NCBI GenBank assembly: GCA_008729055.1
Contig: SDUX01000006.1
Coordinates: 3,584,842-3,648,841, forward strand
Direction of reading: 5' to 3'
DNA: 64,000 nt
DNA from: Pyropia haitanensis
Taxonomy: Eukaryota > Rhodophyta > Bangiophyceae > Bangiales > Bangiaceae
The notes under the pieces are model-generated. The model saw only the letters and a list, made by a program, of their open reading frames with translations. It did no database searches and was not told the DNA's origin. Made by a program: the position numbers and the translations under genes. This document shows, piece by piece, positions 25,725 to 37,149 of the stretch (its first letter is position 1; each line of letters opens with the position of its first letter).

Positions 25725-28592
25725 TGTGACCAGCAGGAGACAAAGGCAGCACAAGATGCGTCTCGCGGTCCGACAGCGAGGGGGACAGGGGCTCGTGCCG
25801 GCCTGGCCGCCGATATCCGCCGGCGAGAGTTGGGTCTGACGGCTGAAGGCGGCCGGCGTCGCGGCCGCCGGTCATAGCCGCTCGACGTCCCGGGTGCGCG
25901 ATGGATGCGCTCGCCCAAAAAGAACGAACCGGCACTGCTGTGGGGAGCGATCCCCCCCTACCTCTCGCCACAGCACGAGAGCCCGAGATGCGGCCGCCAG
26001 CGCATGTTGCGCGCGGCCACACAGCGGGAAGAAATCAGCCAAGTGTCGCCCGAAACAGCCACCAACAGCACGTACTCCACAGCGGCGCGCGCGACCATAC
26101 AGAGCGCGACCCGTTCTGGGCGGCCGCACGTAGACTCGCGGTCTGGACGACAGCGGCACTAGCCGTGCGGCCGCCCAGAATCCAGGGGAGAGCCGCCTCC
26201 ACCCGTGCGGCCGATGCCAGGGGGGATGGTCCCCAGCCGCGTCGACAGTAGGGCCGCCCCGAAAAAAGATACACCAGGCGCGAAAACCGTGCGGCCACGG
26301 AGACGATGCGAGGGAAGACGGCCCCTCCCCGGCACGGCCGCGAACAGTGCACACGCCCCTCCGGAAGAGGGGGGGCGGCGACGAACCGCGGCCGCCGTGC
26401 GGCCACGAGGGACGCACGGGAGTGGCCGCAACGCGGCCGGTGTGCCACCAAAGACCCGCACGACGGCGGGGCGGTGCGGCCGTCACTCGCCCGTACGGCG
26501 AAGCGGCCGGATCGAAGGTGCCGGGGAGACCAAGGCGGTGCGGTGACCCCTGCCTCGCCGGCGGCCCCTCCCCGTAGTGGAGGGGGGGGGCCTGGCCGTC
26601 GACGGCCACAGTCGCTCCGCCGGACCCTATTGGGTCACACGGGCGGGGCCCCCAAGTGGCAAACGCCCCCTCCTCGCGCGGGGGGACCGTGCGGCCGACT
26701 GCTGCCGCAGCACAATAGAGTTGGGGGGGGGGGGGCACGAGCACGCGGACGACCAACGCGGCGCAGGCCGCGATGCAAGGAGGGGCACAGATGGCGACGC
26801 GCAACCCCTCCTCGAGCGGGGCGCCCGTGCGGCCGACTGGTGTGGCCGCACAATTGAGGGTGGAGGCGGGGGTGGACGAGCGTGCCGGCGACCAATGCGG
26901 CGCAGGTCCCGACGCGGGGAGGGGCACAGACGGCGACGCGCACCCGCTCCTCGTGCATGGCGTCCGCGTGCCCGCCTGGTGGTGCCACAAAAGGGGGTGG
27001 CACAGCCGAGTGTGTGGTGGAGTGTGGTGTCGGATGTCAAATGCAAATCGCACGGGGCCCGCACGATGAGTGGCCCCCAAGCGCAAAGCACCGATTGGCT
27101 GGTGTGCGACGGTCGTGCGGCTCGCGACAGCGGACGACAGTATGGGGGGCACATAGAAGGAGGGACACCCCGGCTGCATCTGGCGCACAGGCCGACGCCA
27201 AAATCAATCTGCCCCCCCTCCTCTTCGAGGCTGTGCGCCTCGCACGCGATTGGCGCGCCGCATGACTGCGCCCGTCGCGACCCCACGCGTGGGGGGGAGA
27301 GGCGGGGCTGCGGGCTGGCGCGGGGGAGCGCTGTGGCCCCGCGTGGGACGCGGGTGGTGAACTCGGTATACGTAGCATGGCGAGGTCGCTCGCCGCGGGA
27401 GGGGGCGCCAGCCAAAGGAGGGCGGGCGTGTCAGAAACCAACTGACACGCTCAAACCGGCCTCCCAATCGAAGAACAGGGCGGAGGGGGCCGCGCCTCCT
27501 CCTGCGGGCGAGTCCAACGACCACCCCCGGCATGCGCCTGTGCGGACAGTCCGGCACGGAGTGCCCCCTACCGTGCCCTGTCGGCGGCGGCTTCGCCGAC
27601 GCCCTCCCTTCGGCGCCACGCGCACTGAACACGTGGCTGGAGGAACATATTAACGCAAAGCGCGCCGTAGGGACCACGAAAACAGTACCATTCGAAACTG
27701 CCGCTGACAGGCGACGTACGTCGTCCGCCACGTTCGCGAGCGCAGTATCCGGCGAAGGGGGGGGGGGGAGGAGGGGGCGCGGGATCCGAACGCGGGATGC
27801 TCGGATCGACCAGGATCCGCGTGCGTTGGCGCAAGGGACGGCGGCGAGGCCCGGTGGAGGAAGCTGGGCGGGGACCATCCGCGCTTGACAGCACGCTGAG
27901 GCAGGGGGGGGGGCGGCACCATAGGACATGCCCCCGCGTCTCGCGACGGCCACGACAGAAACACACCCAGAGGCAACCTACGCAACGCCAACGAGAGACG
28001 AGAAACCAGTTGACAGTCTCCCCACCTGTCGTCCATCCAGCACACGGAGCCACGTGATTGGCCACCTCGACGAAACAGCAACAAAAACACAGAAGTTGGC
28101 CCTACTTGCACCTATGACTGCATGAATGTCGCATATGACACAGGAATATAGGGCCAAAAAAGTCCCAACGTGGCACAAAATGGGCCCAATCCCGGCCAAA
28201 GCGGCCCCATTCCTCCAAAGCATTGGCCAAACGTCCCGATACTGACTGGGTTTGTCGTGCGTGTCACGTGATTTACGGACCAGAATCGAGTGCCGCCGGC
28301 ATGTTTCGACTGCTGCCCGGCTCCGAGACGGGGGCTACCGCATATTCTCGCTTCCGTATCCATTTCGTGCAATCCCAGAGCGAAACACGACGATCCGGAG
28401 CCATATCGACGTTCTTGTACAGGACTCTTTCCCGTAACCGAGAGGACAGGCTGGCGACTGGTAAAAATCATGTAGCCCCCGTCTTTGCACAACTACATTA
28501 CGAACATCGAGAGCCGCCGCTCTCAGCCAGTCACAGACGCGCACGTGGCGTTTGAAAATTCATACGGCCCTGAGATGGTCATGAGATGGTAA
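25725..28592. other. Right arm of the Harbinger element: no gene recognised
   Basis: About 2.9 kb, GC-rich, with many GTGCGGCCG phrases (26100-26850) and about three degenerate 130-140-bp tandem units at roughly 26660-27020 (CCCCTCCTCG-C/A-GCGGGG...GTGCGGCCGACTG...CCGCA). From about 28080 composition becomes more balanced, with GGCCAAA/TTGGCC-rich phrases before the TIR. It probably contains the promoter of the minus-strand genes. Long open frames here are low-complexity shadows. Confidence 0.5.
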
Positions 28593-28611
28593 CGCATTGG
28601 TGGAAACACTC
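28593..28611 (-). repeat. Right TIR of the Harbinger element
   Basis: Complement of the left TIR over all 19 bp, followed by TTA (28612-28614). Inside it, GAGATGGTCATGAGATGG (28572-28589) echoes the left subterminal palindrome. Confidence 0.93.
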
Positions 28612-28790
28612 TTAGCTCGCGCTGGTTGGCGTCTCGGCGGGTTCCCCCTCCCCACTTATCCCCCTTTCCCCATCACCAGCACAACCTGCATCACCCACAA
28701 ATTCCCCCCCATCCCCTCCCCCCAGCTCCCTCGGCTCCCACGCCGCTCCCCAGCCCCTCACCCTCCCCCCCCCCTCCCCCCCCCCATCCG

Positions 28791-29300
28791 CTACAGCGTA
28801 TCAAGCGAGAAGTTCGAGTGGAACCGAAAGAGGGTCCGCAGCGCCCGCAGCTGCGCCCACGCCATCGCCACGGTCGGAATTAGCGGCGCCGGCGGCCCGG
28901 CGGCGCCCCCCCCCTCCCCATCACGGCCACCCACATCCCTCCCCCCACCCCCACTGCGGTCCCCCCCAACCCCCCCAACCCCCCCCGCACCCTCCCCCCC
29001 CCAAGCCCCTCACGCCGACGGCGTCAGCAAGGACAGCACGGCGGCGGCCATCCACTGCTCCGCCCCCCCCTCCCTCCCCCCAGCCGGCCCAGCCGCTGCC
29101 CCCGATCCACCGCCGTCGCCAGACGCACCCGCGCCTCGTCCGCGGCCGCACCCGACAAGGACCGCCGCAGGCGGAGGGCGCCCAGCAGCGCCAATGCCGC
29201 CGTCTCGTCCACAACCGGGGCGACGGCGGCGAGGTGGCCGGCCTCGGCTGCCACCCCAAGGCCGACGGCCGACGCCGCAGCCGAGGCGGCAGTGGCGGCA

Positions 29301-29334
<34 letters not shown>

Positions 29335-31742
29335 GGTGGTCCCGGCGGCGGCACCGCCCCCAGCGTCGCTAGGCGCAATCCGCTCCGCCTCCCCACACCC
29401 GAGGTACTGCTGCGCAATGAGGAGGCCGAGCGTGGCGCCCCCGCCGTCGCCGCCGCCGCCGCCGCTGCTGTCGCCGTCGCCACCGCCACCTCCATGGGCA
29501 GGCGCCCGACCCCGAGACGCGGCACCCCTTCCCCACCCCCTCCGAAGGAGGGCCGCCCGCTCCCTCCCCTCCCCCCCCCACACATCCATGGCCGGAAGCA
29601 CCCCGCCCCCCCCCCTACCCACCCCCCCGCCGCGTATAAGGGCGCCGCCGCCGCCCCCGCCGCGAGCGCCGCCAGCGCCGACCGCACCCCCCGCAGCAGA
29701 AACCCGCACCGTGTCCTCCACCCCCCGCGCCGCCCACCCGCCCCGAGGCGGCAACGAGGCACCCGCCCGCGCCAAGCACCGCCACCCACAGCTCCTGCTC
29801 GCCCAATACCGCGCCACACCTCGCCGCGTAGGCGGCGGGGTAGGAGGAGGAGGGGGTCTTCCCCTCCTCCCCCCCCGCCACCCCCCCCCCCCCCCCCCGG
29901 GCGGGCGGCGAGCAGCCCGCGCAGGTGGCCCTCCGCCAGCTGCCGCAGCGCCTCCGCCGCCAGCAGTGCCCCCGCCACGGCGGGGGAGGCGGCGGCCAGC
30001 CGCGCCACCGCCACCGCCACCGCCGCCACCGCCGCCACCGCCCCCGGCTCCCGGCCCCGGTCCTTGCCGCCGCCGTTGCGAGCCGAAACGGCCGCCACCG
30101 CCCCGGCCCCCGCCAGGCACACGAGGAGGGCGGGGGCCACGGCGGAGACGCGGGCGGCCGCCTCGGCAGCGTCTGGCCCCGCACCCAGGACGGGGGCCAT
30201 CGCGACCATGGCGGGGGCAACCGCGGGCGCCAGGCCCGGCGCCCGCGCCGCCGCCACCGCCGCCGCCGCAAACGCCACCGCCGCGGACCGCCCCGGGTCG
30301 GCGTCGCCATCGTCGCCATTGCCGCCGTCGCCGCCGCCACCGCCATAACTGGTAATGGCGGGGGCCACCGCCATGGAGCCCGCAAGGAGGTCCCCGACCG
30401 CCCCCACGAGCGCCGCCGGCAGCGCGCCGCCGCGGATGCCCCCCGTGGCGGGGAGGATCAGGGCCGCGGCATGCCCCTCCGCCGCCACCGTGCGGGGCGG
30501 CGACCACCAGCCGCCGCCGCCGCCGCCGCCGCGGCCGCCGCCGCCACCGCCGCCCGCGGCGAGCATTACCACCACGGGGAGGCCCAGCGCGGCAACGGCC
30601 TCCGCCACCGCCGCCGCCATCGCCCCCAGCACCGCCCCGCGGTCGGCGGGGGCGGCAGCCCGAACCGGGCTCCGCCCCCCCCCGCCCCCGCCCGGGCGGG
30701 CAGACGCCACGCCGCCACCCCACCCCCCCCCCCCCGTCGGCCTCGGCGCCGGGCCAGGTGGGGGCGGCGGCGGCGGCGGCGGCGGCGCCCGCCCCGCCCG
30801 TTGCACGTCCCCCCCCCAGCCCCGCGGGCGCCAGCAGGAAGGCGGGGCCCCAAAACACGGCGCCCGCCGTGGCCGCCACCGCCGGCGCCGCGGCGGCCGC
30901 GACGCTGGCCCAGAGGGCGGGCAGCGCCGCCGCCCTCGGGGGTGCCTTCCCCACGGGGGTGCCCCCGGTGCCACTTACCCCCACCCCCACCCACTCCCCC
31001 CCCCCCCCCCGCCACCGCCGCCGCCGCCGCCGCCGGAACCATCAACGGCGGCCGCGTCGGCCGCGGCCCTTCCCTCACCACCCCCCCCCCCGGGCCCCCC
31101 CGCCGCGTCGGCGGCGGCGCCCAGCGCGGCGCCCAGCGCCTCGACCAGCCGCCCCCGCCCCGCGGCGCGCCCCCACAGCATGTTAGCCACCGCGACGGCG
31201 GCGGCCAGACCCGGCGCCAGGGGCACCCCGCCGGCGGCGGTGGCGGGCGCCGCCACCGCCGTCGCCGCCGCCCCCGTCGCCCCCGTCGCCGCCACCGCCG
31301 CCTGCCGCCGCTCCAGGCGGACCAGCAGGACCAGGTTGTACGCGCAGCCGCCCGCGCCGGGGCCGCCCGCCGCCACGGCGGCGCGCCGCACCACCCCGAG
31401 GGCGGCAAGCGCCCACGGGGCCCCCCAGGGGCCCGCCGACGCCGCCACCGCCACCGAGACGGCCTCGGTGAGGGCCTCGAGGGATGGCGGGGCGGCCGCG
31501 TCGCCGCCGGCGCCGGCCGCCACTGCCGCCGCCGCTGCCGCCGCCGCCGTATCTCATCAGCGCCAGCCCCCCCGCTAGGTCGCGCGGAGGCCGACGTGGG
31601 TGCCGGCGGCGGCCCCGCCGACCCCACCGCCGCCCCCACCAGATCTGAGTAAAACGCCACCGCCGCGGCGGCCGAGGCATTGGCGGCGGCGCCCAGCGGC
31701 CACCGCAGCACGTGTAGCACGTCGGGGAGGGCCCAGGCGCCG

Positions 31743-31789
<47 letters not shown>

Positions 31790-31835
31790 GCCTGCCGCCG
31801 CCACGCCCACAGGGGCGGCAGACCCGCCTCAATGA
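28791..31835 (-). CDS. Multi-exon Ala-rich helical protein, unknown
   Basis: Protein-like minus-strand segments, in order: ALPDVLHVLRWPLGAAANAS (~31730); LEALTEAVSVAVAASAG to NMLWGRAAGRGRLVEALGAAL (31480-31110); ALPALWASVAAAAAPAV and AVFWGPAFLLAPAGLG (~30930-30820); GHAAALILPATGGI to ALLVCLAGAGAVAAVSA (30490-30090); LGEQELWVAVLGAGGCLVA (~29800); LGLLIAQQYLGCGEAERIAP (~29430); AAVAPVVDETAALALLGALR (~29230); and last AWAQLRALRTLFRFHSNFSL with TAG 28793-28791. Splice donors are visible at 30979 (GTAAGT) and 29013 (GTGAGG). Several frame changes fall in G/C runs. The 5' end is not resolved. The pattern is an alpha-helical or multi-membrane protein; no family is recognised. Its stop is about 180 bp from the Harbinger insertion. 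Confidence 0.45.
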
Positions 31836-31865
31836 CGGGGGGGGGGAAAACCTGGCCATTATGGA

Positions 31866-31937
31866 GAGGGGTGGCCATCACAGGGGGGGGAGAGGCCATC
31901 ACAGGGGGGGGGAGAGGCCATCACAGGGGTGTGGAGC
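31866..31937 (+). repeat. Short tandem repeat, GGAGAGGCCATCACAGGG type
   Basis: Three to four copies of a ~25-bp unit with variable G-run (GGCCATCACAGGGG...). Confidence 0.7.
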
Positions 31938-32095
31938 GGCCACGACGGAGGGAGGGTGACCAAGACGGGTAGGGAGGCGATCACGACGGGGGGGGGGGGG
32001 GCATGACGAAGTGGGGTCAGCCATGACGGTGGGGGAGGCGGCGACGTCGGGGGGTGTGAACGGCGACGGCGGGGGGGCGGAAGGCGGCGATCGGG

Positions 32096-32262
32096 GGGGG
32101 ACGGTGACGACTGGGGGGGGGACGGTGACGACGGGGTGGGGGACGGTGACGACGGGGTGGGGGACGGTGACGACAGGGTGGGGGACGGTGACGACAGGGT
32201 GGGGGACGGTGACGACAGGGTGGGGGACGGTGACGACAGGGTGGGGGACGGTGACGACGGTG
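32096..32262 (+). repeat. 21-bp minisatellite, about 8 copies
   Basis: Unit TGGGGGACGGTGACGACAGGG with C/G variants at the ACAGG/ACGGG position. The central copies are identical. Confidence 0.85.
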
Positions 32263-33641
32263 GGAGGAACGGCGGGTGGCACGTCGACGGCGCGTGGGCG
32301 TGGATCGTGGCGGCGGTCGCACGTCTGCACCCCTCTCCAATCGTCACAGGAAGCGACAATAGGACGAAATTGCGAACAGGAGCGCACGACAGGGTGTTCC
32401 CGAACGCTTGAAATTTCGGCCGCGCCTCGTTCCGCGAACAAAGGCCTGGACAAACGTAGGTGCGTCAGCCCTTTTTGGGTAGCTCTCGAGGGCCCCAATC
32501 GCAGGAGCCCTCGGCTGTTGCGAGCGAGTCTCTTGATCCTGCCTTGCTCGGAGCCGTCCCGTGGCCACTCTGACCAATGACTGTCCAGCACGATAGCCGC
32601 CGTTTGAATTAGGGCACGGGCTCTCTGGTTAGTAACCGACTTGGTTGTGTGGGGCATCATCGAACAGGGACTTGGTGGTGTGGGGCTTCATCGACGAGTC
32701 GGCAGCAGGCCGACCGTTGGGCGCGTCGCGGCGGTGACGGCGGCGGCCACGGCGGGATGGCGCGTGTTGGAGGTGGACCTCGAGCGTAAGGCAACCTTGA
32801 AGCCGCACGGTGGGGCCATAGCAGTCGAGATGGGAAGGGCCCCGGCGTGACGGCCGTGGCCGGCCCGCTCGCGAACGTGGCCAACCTGTGCTGTCGCGCA
32901 GCTGCGGTGAAGCAGGCGGGGCGTTTTCAGTGGAGCTGCGGACGGCAGACGCAGCAGCCAAGGCCGGCTGATGGTGACTCGCCAGCGAGGACAGCGCGCG
33001 GATGGGCACGTACGGCAGCGGTGGGGACGGGTGTCGCGGCGGCCGTGCTTTGCCTGTATGCGGTGCAAGCAGTTGTTGTTTTTGCACATTTCTGATGCAG
33101 GCGGGAGGGGCGTCGCAGTGGGTAGGTGTTGCTGTGGCTGCGGTGGGCGTGTCCAGCCAGGCGGAAAGGGGAGGTCCGTCGCTGTGTCTCATGGAGATGG
33201 CTCGTAGGTTAACACAGGAACGGTGTTGCTGCCACGCTACAGAGCGTGTGGGATAAGTGCCTCTATAAAGAGGGAACGTCAAAGAGACCTACAACTATTC
33301 TATCAAAGCAGGTAGACGATGCCGACAAGGACGACGGAAGCCAGTTCCGTCGACCGCAACCCACGCACTCACTCAACACAAAAACAAACTAAAAGACGAC
33401 TCGCGCAGCGCACGACCACGCTTACAAAGGAAGCGTTACCACGAACAGCAACCCGGCGCACGTTACCCCTGCCAACACCACACGCCACGAACGAGGGTCA
33501 TTGTCCCGCCCCTCACGCACCACCAAGACCATGTCCAGCGCCATCTAGGCCCCGCCCGCGCCGACGGCACCGCGAGCGATGTCATCGCCGCCGACGTGCA
33601 CACCCGCCAACGACGGCCGACGCCAGCTGCAAGAAGCCTGC
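32263..33641. other. No gene recognised
   Basis: About 1.4 kb. It contains two adjacent 32-bp near-repeats (GACTTGGTxGTGTGGGGC, 32637-32700) and a TATA-like TATAAAG at 33264. An ATG-initiated frame from 33319 is rich in Thr/Arg/Pro and not protein-like. It probably includes the 3' untranslated end of the Plavaka-like gene. Confidence 0.4.
33264..33270 (+). promoter_or_regulatory. TATA-box-like TATAAAG
   Basis: CCTCTATAAAGAGG, 55 bp before an ATG at 33319. The context is a good TATA match, but no convincing downstream gene is seen. Confidence 0.3.
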
Positions 33642-36600
33642 TCACGATGGCTTGCGTGACGTCCAAGGGTAAAAGGCGTTCACAAAAAACCGCGCGTCAC
33701 GTCGCTCTGCCACGGTGAAGACCCTCTCTGAGCCCATGGTGTCGATGCCACCGCGGTCCGCCATGTCCCTCCAGTCCGGCAACACATGCTCGAGGCGCAG
33801 GATCTGCTCCACGTCAACGATCTCCACACTCGGCCACAAGCTGCCCAGAAACGGTAAATGCCACGCCAGCCGCTGGCAGCCGTACGTCGAAAGAACGCAA
33901 CCTGGGCGCGCCTCTGCCCGCCGCATGCGCCAAACCACAATACAATGGCGGGTGGTACGCTCAACGCGTCGCAGCACCAAACGAGCCTGACCCCAGCGAA
34001 CCACGCCATCCGCGTCCAAGTAGCGCAGGTGGTCATACCACGGGCGGCCATTAAACGACGGCGTAGCACGCAGGTACTGCACGTCGCGAGCTGCGTCCCA
34101 CTCGAACCTTGGCTCAAACAAGAGCGTCTTGGCAACCGTTACAGTAGTCGCTCGGTCAACCTCCAGCAAATCGGGCAGGTTTGACAAGCCGGGCAGACCA
34201 AGCACGTCCTCCAGCGCGAACCGAATGCCACGAGTGCTCATCTGCAGCACGACCGGCGGGACGTCGGCGACGTCCACGACATGACCGTCCCTTGCCGCGT
34301 GACGCCGTTCCGTAGCCTCCTCGTCGTCGCTCTCGTCCGCGACCTCCTCGTCATCGCTGCCCTCATCGTTGACCATACCGCGCAAAATCTCCGTCTGGCT
34401 CTGCTCGCCGCGCATCATCTGCATCGAGAGCGTGGGACCGCGCTTGTTTGAGCGGGTGTACATCTTCTTGCAAAGCTTGTGAAGCGACTCGTTTACGCTC
34501 GTGTCGCCCTCCGACAGGTTCCCGCGGTTCTGCAACTCAGCAGCGAGGTGAAACATCAACCGGTGCAGCTTCGACGTGTGGACCGGCCCCAGAATGACCT
34601 GGATACAGCGTCCCAGCTTGAGAGCCGCCGCCGCAATGGACTCCAGCTCGTTGCCGGAAAGGTAGACCGTTTCCGCGACATTGTCGCCGAAAAAGCGGCC
34701 GCTCAGTGACGCGGCTTGGCAGTACATGTCTTGTACTGCGTCCTCCACCGGCATCTCCCCGAAAAGGGAGTGGTAGTCCGACCCCTCGCCCATCTCGAAG
34801 CCGCAAGGAGCTGGTTGATCTTCCTCCTCCAGCCCAGGGCTCGCGTCTTCCTCGTCCACTTCAGCACGGAAAAGAGACTGCGCCGTGACCCGCTGACTGC
34901 GACGCAGCGACGACAAAAGGCGCTGAGGATCCGCCGGGCCCGCCAGTCCGGCAACCATGAACGGCCAATGAACGACGAAGTGCCGCCAGCTCCGGCCATT
35001 CATGGTGGCCTGTTTCTCCTTCGGCGGCACAAAGCACCCAGGAGGCGCGGGAGATGCACGACAGCGACGCCCAAGGCGGAAGCCGCGCAGGTTGATCACG
35101 TCCAGCGTGCGCTGCACAGTCCCCATCCTGGCGCCCGCCTCAGACGTACAAACCGACTTCAGAAAGGCAGGCAGACGCTGCGCCATCATCCGCAAGATGC
35201 CCAACTTCCAAACGTGCAAAAGGTCGAAGGTGATGACACGGAAGTAGTTCAGGTTCCCCGTCGAAAGGCCGTGCACTGCACCCAATGCCGGTACAAAGGC
35301 CAGCGCACTGTGGGCGAGGGCGAGGGGACCACGGAGGGAAGCGCGCTCGTCGACTAGTCGGCGCTTCGCTGCGTGCAGTTGGGCCTCCAACGTCTCAACG
35401 ACGTCGCGTGGATGGGCTTCTCCAGCCTTTGCATCGCAGCAAACGGCACGGCTCACCCGGCAGTGCGAGCAGATCATGTTGCTCCGCGTACCTCCAAGGG
35501 CGTACAGAGCGCGTTCCTCAAGGAAGTCCACGACTACGCCTCCAATGCGTGGCACCAATATCCGCATGCTCTCCCCACCCACGTGGACAGGGAAGCCTCG
35601 CTCACTGGCGCGCACGAACCGGCGCAGCAAGACAGCCAAACAACGCTGTAGCAGGTCGTTGCGGCCGTCGCTGGCCGCGAGCAGCACCTTGCTGCCGTGC
35701 TCCGTCGGCCGCGCTATATGCGGGACGTACCCGACGGTGACCCAGCGGCCGCCACCGTTCACGCTTGGAAACTCAGCGCGGATGGGGAAGACCTAGTGGG
35801 CGCCACTCCAGGAGACGAGTGCTTCGTCGGCGTGCAGGTTTGCGAACAGGGGGCGTGCTTGCGGCCCGTGCAGGTTCTTGATCGAATTGGAGTCCTTAAT
35901 GAACAGGTCTGAGTCGAGGAAGGTCGACCGGCGCCGAGAGCCGTCCGCGGCGTCAGGCAGCGCGCCGCCGTCGAGGTCGACTTTTGCCGCTGACTGCACC
36001 GCCTCGACGGCCGTACTCAGCAGGTCACGGTAGTAGAACATGTGAGTCTTGTTGTTGACGACGATGGGGACCTGCAACCAGCCCAGCCGTGCGAGCACCC
36101 TGTTCTGCTCCGTGCGGATGCCCGCGGCGAATGACGACGGCGTGGGAAACAGGGACTTGAACACGGCGGCCTCCCCGTCCGAGTAGTCAAACTGGGCCTC
36201 CACCGCGTAAAGCGTCTCAGCCAGGGAGTACTGGTCGACCCGGGAAAGGCCGCAGCCACCCGCCGAAACGACAAACTGGAGAACTTTCCGCATACCTGCG
36301 CCGGTGAACTTGCTTGCAGGCAGCCCCTCCGGTCGACCAGCCACAGACGTCGACAGGGACGCTTCCGGCATCTGCTCATAGTAGTCTCGGATGCGTGCGG
36401 CGACGCTCGAACTAAAGACGTGACGTACCGCGGCCGCAGGTGGCCGCGGTCCAGCCAGAGTGCCCCTCGCCACTCCTTCGTTCTGTCACGGGTGCGTGAC
36501 TCTTCAACGCTCTGGTCGACGAAGGTGGACGCCGCAGCAGCATTGTCGGCAGCTTCAGCCGCCGTGCCCTCCGTCGTAGGATGCACAGGATGGATGTCGT

Positions 36601-36844
36601 CCAGGTCGTCCGCGCTGCCACCATCCAAAGATTTGCCCAGCACGCCGGAAGAAGACGAGTTTCCCAACGGCCGCGCAGGGCCATCCTCCTCTTCGTCTGT
36701 GTCGGGCGGCGGCGGCATCAGAAGCTGCTCCCGCACGTGCGCCACGTTCATGTGGCGCTGCCTCGTGGCAGCCGACGGGAAGCACCGGCAGCAGAACGAA
36801 CACTTGTGCGCATTCTTGGAGATGGAGCCGCCGGGAGCCGACAT
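33642..36844 (-). pseudogene. Plavaka/CACTA-like transposase, interrupted
   Basis: ATG 36844 (MSAPGGSISKNAHK) leads into a C2H2 finger (CSFC...H-x4-H, residues ~15-37), an acidic linker, then after a frame change near 36425 a core with RIRDYYEQMPEASLS, HMFYYRDLL, SDLFIKDSNSIKNLHG and FANLHADEALVSWSGAH. An in-frame TAG (35795-35793) follows. The same frame resumes at once with VFPIRAEFPSV...WVTVGYVPHIARP, continues through a Cys-pair motif (ICSHC...CC), FDLLHVWKLGILRMM and LHKLCKKMYTRSNKRGP, and ends at TGA 33644-33642. An N-terminal C2H2 finger and a 'YSDKT..S..SGxK...P..' type block are Plavaka-like features from memory of the family. The frame break and the nonsense codon suggest a recently disabled copy. 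About 900 residues if continuous. Confidence 0.6.
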
Positions 36845-37149
36845 ACCGCCACCGCGCGTCGTGGACCACAAGCAGGAAGGAGAGGTGAGTGGGGCGGCAC
36901 TCAACGTGTAGTGGGATAAAAGGGAGATACTGCAGCGGAGGGGGGTACGATTCCAGGAGAGAAGCGCAATGCCGCGCCGCTCAGCGTGCTTAATAGCTCC
37001 TCCGTGAAGCTGTTCCCCGCGTACCTGCGTCAAGCGCCCACCCACGGTGCCGCCGATTGCGGACGCGAACAGCAGCACAGACAGACCGCCATGCAATCCT
37101 TCCCTGCCGCCCCGCCGACCGCAACTGTCACCACATGCACAGCTGCCGC

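Larger units (their letters stand above)
16304..28611. mobile_element. Giant PIF/Harbinger DNA transposon, 12.3 kb
   Basis: Perfect 19-bp TIRs GAGTGTTTCCACCAATGCG (16304-16322; complement 28593-28611) are flanked by TTA on both sides (16301-16303, 28612-28614), the TWA duplication of PIF/Harbinger. Inside are a DDE Harbinger transposase (17729-19468, +) and a Myb/SANT-like trihelix protein (22443-20080, -), the two proteins this superfamily needs, arranged tail to tail. An extra minus-strand protein (25724-21912) carries Cys motifs and 28 tandem repeats. Subterminal copies of GAGATGGTCAT occur near both ends. Typical Harbingers are about 3-6 kb, so this one is unusually large. Intact coding frames and identical TIRs suggest a recent, possibly active insertion. 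Confidence 0.9.

Noticed and set aside
33319..33672. Small + strand protein after the TATA-like box at 33264
   Set aside because: Thr/Arg/Pro-rich composition and overlap with the 3' end of the Plavaka-like gene; no domain or codon signal.
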